A stretch of 64,000 bases of DNA from Struthio camelus (taxonomy: Eukaryota; Chordata; Aves; Struthioniformes; Struthionidae), in the NCBI RefSeq assembly GCF_040807025.1, contig NC_090942.1, positions 203,662,747-203,726,746 of the forward strand, read 5' to 3'. Position numbers and translations under genes: made by a program. Shown here piece after piece: positions 48,701 through 54,807 of the stretch. Within the stretch, counting starts at the first letter, position 1; the number at the start of each line of letters is the position of its first letter. The notes beneath the pieces were generated by a model, which was not told the origin of the DNA, did not search any database, and saw only the letters and a program-made list of their open reading frames with translations.

Positions 48701-50802
48701 AGGTCTTGTGGACTTGTATGAGTTGAAATTTCTCAAGAGATCCCTGAGTCAATCCTCTTTACTATAGGTAGTTCCTCTCCTCTTTTGCACTTTATCTCTA
48801 GTCACAAAGGCTTGGGAAAATCTGTCGATGAAGACCGGGGCAAAGAAAGCATTGAATGTCTCAGCCTTATCCGTTTCTGCTGTCACTAAATCACCTGCCC
48901 TATTCAGCAACATTTTCCCTTTTTATTCTTTTACTGTTAATATACTGGTAGAAACTCGTCTTGATGTCCCTTGCCTGTTTCAACTTCAGTTGTACTTTGC
49001 TTTCCTATTGTCCCTCCTACGTGCCCAGGCAGTGTTTCTGTATTCCTCCTTTGTAGTTTGTCCTTGCTTCTACTTCTTGCATGCATCCTGCTTGTACTGG
49101 GGTTCAGTTAAGGTCTCCCTGTTTAGCCAGGCCGGGTTGCCCAATGTGTAGAAGAGCTCCATTCATATCAGCTGCCCTTTCACATAAAGGGCAATCCCCC
49201 GTCTCATTCCAAAAGAGCCTCTGTCCATCCATCAGAGCACTCTGGTCATACCAGCTGTCCCACCATGCCGCAGTTATACCAGTGATGTCAGTTCTGTGTC
49301 TGCACCTGGAGCTCTAGCTCTTCCTGTTTGTTTCCAAGGCTGTATGCATTTGAGCACAGGCATTTGAGGTTGGCCTCCTTTCGGTCTGTTTTATCCTTCC
49401 TGGGTGCTCTCTTGCAGCCATCACCCTGCTCTGTGTTCTTACTACATCTGGTCTGTCTCCCTCACTGAACTGCAAGCTGCTACCATCATCCCCCAACATA
49501 CCTAGTTTAAATCGCTTCTCACCAGGTAGGTAAGCCTATTGACAAAGATGTTCTTAAACCACTTTGTCAAATGCATCCTCTCTCTTGTCATCCCTCCAAG
49601 AGGGACCCATGGTCATGAAAAACAAAGTGCTCCCTGTGACAGCAGCCACAGGAGTCAACTTCAGGATGTGTCTGCTCCTGCCCAAGCCTTTCCTCTTCAG
49701 CAGTAGAACTGAGGGGATTGCAACCTGGTTCTCACATCTTTCACCTTTGTTCCCAGAGTCCAGTAGTAATTCTGGACTTGCTCCACATGTCCCTTGGCAG
49801 TGCCATTGGTGGCATGTGGATGAACAACCAGCTCTCCGTAATAAGTGCTTCCGTAACAACAGCCCATATCTTGGCCCCCAGCAGTGATTTTAGGTCCCTG
49901 TCTCAATCCCCTGGTGCACAGCCTGCCGTAGTCTGTGTAAACACCGTCCTGGGAGCTGTGCTCCTGCCTACCGGCTAAACTGGTGTTCCCCACAGCGACC
50001 AAGCAGGAGCCTGTTACTCCCTAAACAGCAGCAAGTTTGCCATTGTTCTCAGAACCCTCAACGTTTCTCTTTCACTGTCTCTTTAGCCACGTTTAACATG
50101 TTTCTTCTTCTCTACTTCTGTCCAAGTGAGCGTGAGAAATCCTTAGGTGCGATATCTCTCTATCCCAGGGTAAGGAATCTAGACAAGGGAAAATTGGGGG
50201 GTGCAAATGGTTGTTAAGGCACACACAATGTGGGACAGGAAGGAGGGAAGAAGTGCAGTTTATAGAAATGAGCCTGTGCTATGGAAGAGCTGGAAAGCAC
50301 ACTGAAGAGAGTGCCAAAAGCTTTCTTTTTCCTCTGCATTGCAAAGCATGGTGCCTAGCTCTACAGGCTTCTTCAGCTTTTCTAAAGAAACTAGTCTGGT
50401 TGAAAGGCTTTCTCTGGCTTAGAAGAGGTGAAGGGCTACAGGCCCATGTGCACTTCTGGTACGCTAGTGGGTCAATCTGGATTATGGGTGGAGAAACGCT
50501 AACAGTTCTCGGGCACAGCCTTGATTCTGGATTTTGTCCTGGTGAGAGAAGTTGTATACGTTGGATTTTTTTTTGAGTTAATAAGACCGTTGTCTGTTCA
50601 ACAGGCTGAATATTCAGAACTAGTGGAAACATTGCTATCAACTCAACAAGATCCAGTAATTTACCAGCGATTAGCAGATGCCTTCAACAAGCTTACTGCA
50701 AGCAGCACTCCTCCTACACTGGACCGTAAGCAGAAGATGGCCTTCTTAAAGAGTTTAGAAGAATTTATGGCAAATGTTGGTGGACTTCTCTGTGTAAAAT
50801 AA
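1496..50802 (+). CDS. XPO4: Exportin-4 (XPO4), 21 coding exons, N-terminus outside window
   Basis: Importin-beta superfamily nuclear transport receptor. Known family roles: with RanGTP it exports eIF5A and SMAD3 from the nucleus, and it imports SOX/SRY-type HMG factors. It works at the nuclear envelope as a superhelix of HEAT repeats. Seen here: 21 exons, each bounded by valid splice sites, join into 1093 residues (59-1151 in mammalian numbering) with no stop and no net indel. Recognisable stretches include KVDYVLFQAATAIMEAVVRE, ISNLITVFPRNIL, an acidic REEEEISELQEDDRDQF segment, QMGKDIVWFLKRWAKTYLL, CENWWNLAKQF and the C-terminal EEFMANVGGLLCVK. The first exon in the window opens on the last two bases of codon E59, so the upstream coding exons and the promoter are missing. 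Two introns are U12-type. Identity is from recall of the vertebrate protein; no alignment was run. Residue numbers assume a standard N-terminus. Confidence 0.97.
1901..2039 (+). CDS. XPO4: XPO4 coding exon e2 (residues 106-152)
   Basis: 139 nt, starting on the third base of N106 and ending in phase 0 after GTG. It reads LQKYVREQILLAVAVIVKRG and then SLDKSIDCK...SGNPTV. Acceptor TTTACAG, donor GTAAGT. A HEAT helix pair of the N-terminal arch. Confidence 0.96.
5336..5375. repeat. Tandem duplication, period 23 bp
   Basis: The 17-mer AGCAAATGTAGATGGTA occurs at 5336-5352 and again at 5359-5375, exactly 23 bases apart. A recent small duplication inside the 12 kb intron. Confidence 0.9.
6694..6765 (-). 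mobile_element. CR1 LINE 3'-end fragment
   Basis: The plus strand reads TCATAGAGTCACAGAATAG, then GGAAAGGACCTCTGGAGACC and ATCTAATGTAACCCCCAA. This matches the reverse complement of the avian CR1 3' terminus, so the element lies on the minus strand and is strongly 5'-truncated. Boundaries are approximate. Confidence 0.8.
14016..14132 (+). CDS. XPO4: XPO4 coding exon e3 (residues 153-191)
   Basis: 117 nt, exactly 39 codons (phase 0 to phase 0): QTLACSILTALLSEF, a serine-rich SSSSKTSN linker, then IGLSMEFHGNCKRIFQ. Acceptor TATAG, donor GTAAAC. Skipping it would keep frame. Confidence 0.96.
14133..14914 (+). other. XPO4: XPO4 intron, 0.8 kb
   Basis: U2-type intron (GTAAAC...CTGTAG), AT-rich with several T runs. 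Nothing else recognised. Confidence 0.85.
14915..15068 (+). CDS. XPO4: XPO4 coding exon e4 (residues 192-243)
   Basis: 154 nt. It reads EDDLRQIFMLTVEVLQEFSR and ends NFLPPN plus the first base (T) of codon L243. The acceptor is ordinary (GTAG). The 3' boundary is not a GT site: the next bases are ATATCCTTT, the U12-type AT-AC donor. Reading past the boundary gives YILSMSGP, which does not fit XPO4. Splicing to 23935 restores L-G-R-H-Y-I. Confidence 0.95.
15325..15400 (-). mobile_element. Old CR1/L3-like tail fragment
   Basis: The plus strand contains ATGGGTCAGTGGTCCATCTG followed by GCAAGTATC. This resembles the reverse complement of the ancient sauropsid CR1 tail (GGTCAGACCAAAGGTCCATCTAGCCCAGTATCC). 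Short and diverged, with approximate boundaries. Confidence 0.5.
16835..16925 (+). mobile_element. Old CR1/L3-like 3' tail fragment
   Basis: Contains GGAGATAGGATTCTGGTCTA, GATGGGCCTTTAGTCTG and GCTGCTCTTATG, matching the ancient CR1 tail (GGACTGGGCTAGATGGACCTTTGGTCTGA...GCTCTTATG) in sense orientation. An old, truncated copy. Confidence 0.65.
19104..19125. repeat. Inverted repeat, 10-bp perfect arms
   Basis: Arm GTTCTTAATG (19104-19113), a 2-base centre, then arm CATTAAGAAC (19116-19125). Flanking TGTGC on the left and GCACA on the right can extend the stem imperfectly. No element recognised around it. Confidence 0.8.
23935..24047 (+). CDS. XPO4: XPO4 coding exon e5 (residues 243-280)
   Basis: 113 nt. 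Begins TGGGCAGACAT, completing L243 with the T of the previous exon, then GRHYIAMFESSQNVMLKPTE, SWRETLLDSRVMELFFT. Ends in phase 0 with donor GTAAGT. Its 5' boundary is the AC end of the U12 intron. An in-frame AG lies inside the exon (GGGCAG), but using it would break the reading. Confidence 0.94.
24048..26517 (+). other. XPO4: XPO4 intron, 2.5 kb
   Basis: U2-type (GTAAGT...GAAAG). AT-rich, with a short TTTTC run near 24990. No repeat or gene recognised. The tract before the acceptor (CTCGCTTCCTGAAAG) is modest. Confidence 0.85.
26518..26675 (+). CDS. XPO4: XPO4 coding exon e6 (residues 281-333)
   Basis: 158 nt, phase 0 to phase 2. VHRKIREDTDMAQDSLQCLA, then QLASLHGPVFPDEGSQVDYL, AHFIEGLLNTIN and two bases of G333. 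Donor GTATGT. Confidence 0.96.
26735..26757 (+). repeat. (GT)11 microsatellite
   Basis: An uninterrupted GT run in the short intron 26676-26957, about 60 bases after the donor of exon e6. Not otherwise remarkable. Confidence 0.95.
26958..27132 (+). CDS. XPO4: XPO4 coding exon e7 (residues 333-391)
   Basis: 175 nt, completing G333 and ending in phase 0. IEIEDSEAVGISSIISNLIT, then VFPRNILTAIPNELFSSFVN, CLAHLTCSFGRSAALEEV. Acceptor TATAG, donor GTGAGT. Confidence 0.96.
28332..28381. repeat. Short tandem repeat, three units of about 15 bp
   Basis: GAAGCCTTTATGTGA at 28332-28346, GAAGCCTTATGTGA (one T short) at 28355-28368 and GAAGCCTTTATGTGA at 28367-28381. The second and third units overlap by two bases. 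Confidence 0.85.
28388..28435 (-). mobile_element. Possible CR1 3'-end scrap
   Basis: AATCATAGATACCAATCATT, then TAAGTTAAAGAGACTGGAG loosely matches the reverse complement of the CR1 tail (AATCATAGAATCATTTAGGTTGGAAAAGACC). Too short and diverged to be firm. Confidence 0.35.
30901..30914. repeat. Poly-G run (14 G)
   Basis: Fourteen consecutive G on the plus strand inside an otherwise AT-rich intron, 302 bases before exon e8. A homopolymer whose length may be unreliable. Confidence 0.9.
31216..31392 (+). CDS. XPO4: XPO4 coding exon e8 (residues 392-450)
   Basis: 177 nt, exactly 59 codons. LDKDDMVYMEAYDKLLESWL, TLVQDDKHFHKGFFTRHAVQ, VFNSYIQCHLAAPDGTRNL. Acceptor CTTACAG, donor GTAAGC. Skipping it would keep frame. 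Confidence 0.96.
31393..33616 (+). other. XPO4: XPO4 intron, 2.2 kb
   Basis: U2-type (GTAAGC...CAACAG), strongly AT-rich with poly-T and poly-A stretches around 32640-32840. Nothing else recognised. Confidence 0.85.
33617..33759 (+). CDS. XPO4: XPO4 coding exon e9 (residues 451-498), acidic segment
   Basis: 143 nt. TANGVAS, then the charged REEEEISELQEDDRDQFCDQ, LASVGMLGRIAAEHCIPLLT and two bases of S498. The acidic loop at about 458-473 is typical of XPO4. Acceptor CAACAG, donor GTACAG (weak). The next intron is only 115 nt. Confidence 0.96.
33875..34020 (+). CDS. XPO4: XPO4 coding exon e10 (residues 498-547)
   Basis: 146 nt. LLEDRVTRLHGQLQRHQQQL, then LASPASGSIDNKVLDDLYED, IHWLILVT and the first base of G547. 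Acceptor TCCACAG. The donor GTTAGT is weaker than the usual GTAAGT/GTGAGT. Confidence 0.95.
34021..35039 (+). other. XPO4: XPO4 intron, 1.0 kb
   Basis: U2-type with an unusual GTTAGT donor and AATGTAAG acceptor behind a T-rich tract. AT-rich; nothing else seen. Confidence 0.85.
35040..35217 (+). CDS. XPO4: XPO4 coding exon e11 (residues 547-606)
   Basis: 178 nt. GYLLANDTQGETPLIPPEVM, EYSIKHSAEVDINTTLQILG, SPGEKASSIPGYDRTDSVI and two bases of R606. Donor GTAAGG. Confidence 0.96.
35218..36938 (+). other. XPO4: XPO4 intron, 1.7 kb
   Basis: U2-type (GTAAGG...CTGCAG). It contains a (CT)18 tract flanked by a 12-bp inverted repeat at 36735-36794. Otherwise nothing recognised. Confidence 0.85.
36735..36794. 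repeat. (CT)18 tract with a 12-bp flanking inverted repeat
   Basis: (CT)18 runs 36739-36774. TGTCCTCTCTCT begins at 36735 and its exact reverse complement AGAGAGAGGACA lies at 36783-36794, so the tract can fold into a hairpin. It ends about 145 bases before exon e12. Confidence 0.9.
36939..37098 (+). CDS. XPO4: XPO4 coding exon e12 (residues 606-659)
   Basis: 160 nt, completing R606 and ending in phase 0. LLSAILRVSEVESRAIRANL, THLLSPQMGKDIVWFLKRWA, KTYLLVDEKLYDQ. Acceptor CTGCAG, donor GTAAGG. Confidence 0.97.
37099..38778 (+). other. XPO4: XPO4 intron, 1.7 kb
   Basis: U2-type (GTAAGG...TTATAG). No repeat or nested gene recognised. Open frames here (such as 37304-37498) have no exon-like boundaries. 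Confidence 0.85.
38779..38948 (+). CDS. XPO4: XPO4 coding exon e13 (residues 660-716)
   Basis: 170 nt. ISLPFSTAFGADTEGSQWIV, GYLLEKVISNLAVWSSEQDL, ANDTVQLLVTLVERRE and two bases of R716. Acceptor TTATAG, donor GTAAGT. Confidence 0.97.
38949..39934 (+). other. XPO4: XPO4 intron, 1.0 kb, ending in a pentanucleotide microsatellite
   Basis: U2-type (GTAAGT...CTTCTAG). Its last 115 bases are dominated by a (TTTTC)20 array that occupies the polypyrimidine-tract position. The rest is ordinary AT-rich intron. Confidence 0.88.
39820..39920 (+). repeat. (TTTTC)20 microsatellite at a 3' splice site
   Basis: About 100 bases of uninterrupted TTTTC units, ending 14 bases before exon e14 (39935). It is followed by AACCTCCCTTCTAG. 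It effectively extends the pyrimidine tract of this acceptor. Confidence 0.97.
39935..40109 (+). CDS. XPO4: XPO4 coding exon e14 (residues 716-774)
   Basis: 175 nt. ANLVIQCENWWNLAKQFARR, SPPLHYLSSSVQRTLMKALV, LGGFAHMDTETKQQYWTE. Acceptor CTTCTAG lies next to the (TTTTC)20 array; donor GTAAGC. 175 is not a multiple of three, so skipping this exon would shift the frame. Confidence 0.97.
40110..41291 (+). other. XPO4: XPO4 intron, 1.2 kb
   Basis: U2-type (GTAAGC...TTTAAG). No repeat or gene recognised. Confidence 0.85.
41292..41585 (+). CDS. XPO4: XPO4 coding exon e15 (residues 775-872), the longest
   Basis: 294 nt, exactly 98 codons. VLQPLQQRFLNVINQENFQQ, ICQEEEVKQEITATLEALCG, IAEATQIDNVAILFNFLMDF, LNNCIGLMEVYKNTPETVNL, IIEVFVEVAHKQICYLGE. 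Acceptor TTTTTTTAAG, donor GTAAAT. A run of HEAT helices in the C-terminal arch, highly conserved. Confidence 0.97.
41586..42396 (+). other. XPO4: XPO4 intron, 0.8 kb
   Basis: U2-type (GTAAAT...TAATAG). Nothing else recognised. Confidence 0.85.
42397..42577 (+). CDS. XPO4: XPO4 coding exon e16 (residues 873-933)
   Basis: 181 nt. AKAMNLYEACLTLLQVYSKN, NLGRQRIDVTAEEDQYQDLL, LIMELLTNLLSKEFIDFSDT and one base of D933. Residue 873 is A, where the recalled human protein has S. Donor GTATGA is weak. Confidence 0.96.
42578..44045 (+). other. XPO4: XPO4 intron, 1.5 kb
   Basis: U2-type (GTATGA...TTGTAG). AT-rich; nothing else recognised. Confidence 0.85.
44046..44164 (+). CDS. XPO4: XPO4 coding exon e17 (residues 933-972)
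   Basis: 119 nt, completing D933 and ending in phase 0. EVFRGHEPGQATNRSVSAAD, VVLYGVNLVLPLMSQDLLK. Acceptor TTTTGTAG, donor GTAAGT. Confidence 0.96.
44165..45219 (+). other. XPO4: XPO4 intron, 1.1 kb
   Basis: U2-type (GTAAGT...TTGACAG). Nothing else recognised. Confidence 0.85.
45220..45350 (+). CDS. XPO4: XPO4 coding exon e18 (residues 973-1016)
   Basis: 131 nt. FPSLCNQYYKLITFICEIFP, EKIPQLPEDLFKSLMYSLEL, GMS and two bases of S1016. Acceptor TTGACAG. The donor is GTATCCTTT, a U12-type sequence. Confidence 0.96.
45351..46126 (+). other. XPO4: U12-type GT-AG intron of XPO4, 776 nt
   Basis: Donor GTATCCTTTG fits the minor-class consensus (RTATCCTTT). Branch-like CTCTTTAAC at 46106-46114 matches TTCCTTAAC in 7 of 9 bases and lies 13-14 bases before the intron end at CCAG. 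There is no proper polypyrimidine tract. Phase 2. The junction gives GMS-S-MSSEVCQ, as expected for XPO4. Confidence 0.92.
46127..46244 (+). CDS. XPO4: XPO4 coding exon e19 (residues 1016-1055)
   Basis: 118 nt. MSSEVCQLCLEAVTPLAEQC, AKAQETDSTLFLATRHFLK. Starts on the third base of S1016; donor GTAAGT. Its acceptor belongs to the U12 intron. Confidence 0.96.
46245..47258 (+). other. XPO4: XPO4 intron, 1.0 kb
   Basis: U2-type (GTAAGT...ATTTCAG). Nothing else recognised. Confidence 0.85.
47259..47351 (+). CDS. XPO4: XPO4 coding exon e20 (residues 1056-1086)
   Basis: 93 nt, 31 codons. MVFDMLVLQKHNTEMTTAAG, EAFYTLVCLHQ. Acceptor TTTCAG, donor GTATGG. In phase at both ends. Confidence 0.96.
47352..50604 (+). 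other. XPO4: Last XPO4 intron, 3.3 kb, mostly a CR1 element
   Basis: U2-type (GTATGG...CAACAG). About 2.7 kb of it is a decayed CR1 LINE in the opposite orientation. The 490 bases after the CR1 hold nothing recognised, and open frames there (such as 50211-50576) have no exon support. Confidence 0.88.
47417..50110 (-). mobile_element. Decayed CR1 LINE with ORF1 esterase, endonuclease and RT remnants
   Basis: The 3' tail is at the left (ATCATTCTGGTTGGAAGGGA, then CCTCAGGAGGTC). Reading leftwards on the minus strand: an SGNH-esterase-like ORF1 remnant at about 49560-50002 (GNTSLAG where active copies have a GDSLLRG-type block, plus VVHPHATNGTAK); a short endonuclease start near 49170-49400 (ITAAWWDSWYDQSALMDGQR, like ITETWWDDSHDWSAVMDGY); and the reverse transcriptase at about 48100-48600 (VAPIFKKGKKDNTGN, and SILGPMLFN where SVLGPVLFN is usual). 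Stops and frameshifts abound, and most of the endonuclease is missing, so the element is dead. The right boundary is approximate. Confidence 0.85.
50605..50802 (+). CDS. XPO4: XPO4 final coding exon e21 (residues 1087-1151, stop)
   Basis: AEYSELVETLLSTQQDPVIY, QRLADAFNKLTASSTPPTLD, RKQKMAFLKSLEEFMANVGG, LLCVK, then TAA at 50800-50802. Acceptor CAACAG. The coding end and length match the mammalian C-terminus exactly. Confidence 0.98.
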   Translation, partial: AEYSELVETLLSTQQDPVIYQRLADAFNKLTASSTPPTLDRKQKMAFLKSLEEFMANVGGLLCVK

Positions 50803-53156
50803 ACAACAAAACTCTATGCCTACTTTAGACCCTTTCTGCAAAATGCACTGAGAAATGCTGAATGCTGACTAAATCTTGTACCTGTCTCCGGGTTCTTTGC
50901 AGCCATCTCAGATTTTAGAGAGCCTGGAAGTTTGAACATAACACAGTGGAACAGGAGAGGTCAACTTTGAATCAGCTTCTGCTATTATGTGTTAGCTGCA
51001 ATCTGTCATACTTGTGTGTGAAAAGAATGAACAGAAAATCTGAATTTAAATTCTTTCCATATACATGCAAACAGATATGGGCACAATGAAAAGTAAAATC
51101 AGTGCCTTTTCCCCCTACTGGTTTAAAATGAGTAGCCAGATAAACATACAGGTTTATTTTCTACCCAAAACCGTGTTAAGAGTGTGCTGCAGACACATAC
51201 AAAGCTCTGAATAGTTTAGCTGATTTTAAGCTTTATTTTTTCCTCTCTGAAGTTTGAGTTTGTGTTCCAATGGAAAAAGAAAACACCAAAAGGTATTTTG
51301 ACTTGTGTTTAGTTTTGTTTTTCTACATCAACCTGAAGTTGCATGTTCAATGTAATGCAGGTTTTTACATTATGTTCTGCTGCCTAAAGTTCGGAATCAA
51401 GAAGGTGTATATTTTTGTTCCCCTAAAATGAACTTTAGGAACTGTAGCCATTTCCTTGCCTTAATTTAAAAGAAAAAAGTTCACATACTTTAGATAAGAA
51501 ATCTAAGGCAAGATTTGACTCTTCAGAGTTGGTTTAGGGTGTTGGCATTAAGCTGCTGTGTACCTGTTGCAGCCCTTCATGTTGACATGTGTCATTTTGG
51601 AATGAGTGTCTAATGCAAGGTTCATGTGTAGTTTTACTTTCAGTATCTGTTTTGATTCCTGTCCAGGTTGCACACAACTGCAATGTATTTCTACACTGAA
51701 CTGTTTGCTAAAGCAATAACAACTCAAAAGGTGTAAATTATTGACTTAAACTTTTTAAAGTTGGGGCATTAGGTAAAACAATTATGCTAGAAGAGGGGCT
51801 TCAAACCCTTTTACCCAAGGGCCATACTTAATCTTTCTCAACTCAAATCAACTAAGATCTGAACTGTTGGGAGGGATTTTACTTTTTCCTGAAACTAGCT
51901 CCGCTTCTGTAGAGCCCTCCCTGCTGCTCTGCTCTTGCTCAGTTTTTTATATCAGCACTTCAGCTATGACGGTAGCAGAGTTATAGTGCCCTGAGTGTAG
52001 TGGACCAACAAGGGAGAGTGGCACGAAAGCACAGAAGCTGGTCATACTTTGCCTCTAGTCTTGAGCCAGAGAAAACTGAAGCAAACATAAATGCTGCACA
52101 TCCAGTACCAGTCTTTTTTTGTGGAAACACGTGGAGGCAGGAGAAGTTGGCCCTTTTGCTTAAGACCTCTGCTAGATTATGCTGTTGAATGTTTCCCTTG
52201 TTTTTGTTTTTTGGCATTTATGTAAAATGTACAGTATATACACCTTTACATAGCTGTGTATAGCATCATGTTTGCAACTCTGTGCCATCCTTCAGCTATT
52301 CATCTCAAAATTAGTCACAATAGCCAGAATTAAAAGGACATAAATCTGTACTATTGTGCTATAAGTGATCTAGGGCTTTTTTTTTTTTTTAAGTGAAATC
52401 TATGCCTGTCTCAAGCATGGATCTACAAGCCCAAAAATGCCATCTTGTCTGTATACTTTTCTGTTTTAATTTATGCATAAACTGGGCAAGGGCAGACTTA
52501 CCCATTAAAAAGCAACCATAAAATTTGTTAGAGGGAATACAGGTTGGAAAGGTATATTATTTCTAAGACAATTTGCATAGTCTTTTAGGACAGGGATATT
52601 GCCCTCAAATTTTTCCTGAAAAACTAATCCTTTTCTTTAAAAGTTTTCTTGGCTGTGCATTTGCACTAATGACAATGATTCCAGCAGATCCTTCTGTTTT
52701 TAAACTGTTCCAATGGCTGTTTTTTTTTCCTTTGCTTGGGTTTTTGCCTTATTTTTGGAACTGCCTGTAGAATTTGAGTTTGTTATGTTCTGTAGGGCAG
52801 CAGTTCTGAAACTTGATTTTTTTTTCTTTTATTTTTTATTTTTTCTTCAGCTGAGGGGCATTAAAGCCTAGGAACACAAGCAGCAGTAGGAACTGCTAGT
52901 TTGCTATGATGTACTCAAGTGTCAAACATCTAGACCAAAGTCTTCAAAAAATAATGGCAAACGCCTTCAGCCTTTTTGTATCTGACTGAAAAACTAATCT
53001 TCTAAATCATCGTTTCTATTATAACTAGCTCTGTCACTATCACTTTTTACCCTAAACCGGGCTCAATATTTAAAAGTATTTATGAACTTTAAAATTTGGA
53101 AATCCTCTTGAATATTGTAATTGGTGAATGGGAGTATGAATTCAGTTAATGTTCAG

Positions 53157-53162
53157 AATAAA
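53157..53162 (+). terminator. Candidate proximal poly(A) signal AATAAA
   Basis: Canonical hexamer 2.36 kb after the XPO4 stop, followed by a T-rich stretch (GCTTTTCTAATC). It could give a short 3'UTR that excludes the MIR/let-7 site. Confidence 0.4.
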
Positions 53163-53909
53163 GTAATATGCATGCCCATTGCTTTTCTAATCAGGCCCAT
53201 CGTATTGTCACAAGCACTGATGCACAATATGTTTTGCTCATCAAGACTTGCTAAATTAAGTACAAACAATTACTTTCAAAGATTAGTTTTGACGATTGCT
53301 TAAAACTTTTTTTTGCCCTTCATTTAAAATTGATGTTATATATTAAAGGGAGGAAACTGTTCAAGGAAAGATCTTTTTTTAAAAGAATTTTATTGCTTAA
53401 TGTTATGCTAGGCAACATTCTTCCTATCTTGTTATTTTTTTCTTACATTCTCATGTGTTCAGCTTTGATCTTTCCATACTATTTTATACTTCTCCTGGAG
53501 CAAAGGCAAAGATGTTTCTGTTTAGTGACATCTAGGAAGTTGTTACAAAACGTGCTGGGAATAAGTTTTCTTAATTCATACTCCTGCTGGCTAGGTGGCT
53601 GCTTCTATGCCTGAACGCTGTGGCTTTTATATTCTCTTCCCCCCCTCCCCAAACAATCCTTTGGTGATCTACGCATCCCGCTGCCGTAGATCTAGATGCA
53701 AAGCTCATTCAAGTCCATAAGAAAGATTCATAGACCATTTTCAGTGGACCTAGAGTTGGCTCCAAATAACTGTTTTGAAGTTTTGTGGCATCACTGCATT
53801 GATTTTTCCGTTCACTGTGCAAAGTGAATAATGGTTTTAAAAATGCATGTGTTTTTTTGAAAAACCATGCAACTCAAACTGAATTATAAATGCTGCATGA
53901 TATTGTTGT

Positions 53910-53915
53910 AATAAA
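53910..53915 (+). terminator. Candidate poly(A) signal AATAAA
   Basis: Canonical hexamer in GTAATAAATATATTTGTC, followed about 20 bases later by a TTTTTTT run. A plausible internal cleavage site; use unknown. Confidence 0.45.
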
Positions 53916-54763
53916 TATATTTGTCTAGTCATAAGACTTTTTTTCCTGCTAAAATAGATTATTGCCCCAGTGTTTTCATTCTGACTAGATTTCCAGTAGT
54001 TTATTTTCTATTTCTCCAGCCCTTATCCTTTTGCAATAGCTACCTTTCAAATGCTATCCTAATAATTTTTTTGTGGCTCAGCCTATTAGTTCTGATACTG
54101 GCAAGCATGACTGTCTAGTTGGGTGGTGAAATTCAAGGCCTACATAGCGCAGGTACTAGTGGGCAGTGAGAAGTGGACTGTGTTAGACTTCCACTTTTCC
54201 ATGCATATGCCTTAATCATCTTCACTGAATGCCACCAGAATCTGCTGCTTCTTATTGCCCAAAAGTTTGTGTTTCACTGTTTAGTGAGGAAGGGCTCACT
54301 GTTTTCCTCAGGAATGACGAACTTGTTTTCTCAGCATGTCCAAATCTTACTAGTTGAAAGAGGGATTTGAATCTGGGTCATCTCCTTGATAGTGCATAGC
54401 ACTTACTAAAGCCCCACGTTTACCTGGATAAATCCCTCTTCTATTTAAGCCATGTAGTTGCAGAAAATAAGCTTGCACAGAAAAGTCCATTTTCCATTTA
54501 TAATCTAATTCTGGGAAAGGTAATGCAAATTCTAATTTCAGTGATCTGTGAAACCATTCAGAAGAACAAATGCAGCATTTCTAGTCTAGAACACTTTAAT
54601 TTCAGTTACAGGTAAATAATTACGTAAGAAGGGGTGTTTTTTATGGAAGCAGTTTATGAATATAAGTGCAGGAGTAGGAGCCAGGCTCCTCTAATTTTGT
54701 ATCAGATTTTCCACTGGGTCCACTGTGGGCCATCGGCAAGTTGCTAAAACTGTGTCTTTATTT

Positions 54764-54785
54764 AAAAAAAAAAAAAAAAAAAAAA
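54764..54785. repeat. Poly-A run (22 A) inside the MIR relic
   Basis: An uninterrupted A homopolymer, probably expanded from the A-rich segment of the SINE. It could cause internal oligo-dT priming in cDNA data and mimic a poly(A) site. Confidence 0.95.
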
Positions 54786-54799
54786 GCGACAATACCTAC

Positions 54800-54807
54800 C
54801 TACCTCA
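54800..54807 (+). promoter_or_regulatory. let-7 8-mer seed match within the MIR relic
   Basis: CTACCTCA is the full 8-mer target of let-7/miR-98 (seed GAGGUAG). It lies in the 3'UTR in sense orientation and comes from the ACCTACCTCA part of the MIR consensus. Function is not shown. Confidence 0.45.

Noticed and set aside
49554..50002. Overlapping open frames on both strands as host genes
   Set aside because: The minus-strand frame is the decayed CR1 ORF1 esterase, and the plus-strand frames are its shadow.
50211..50641. Frames of about 120 codons on both strands just before the last exon
   Set aside because: Intronic. The acceptor at 50604 and XPO4 frame explain the region, and neither frame resembles a protein.
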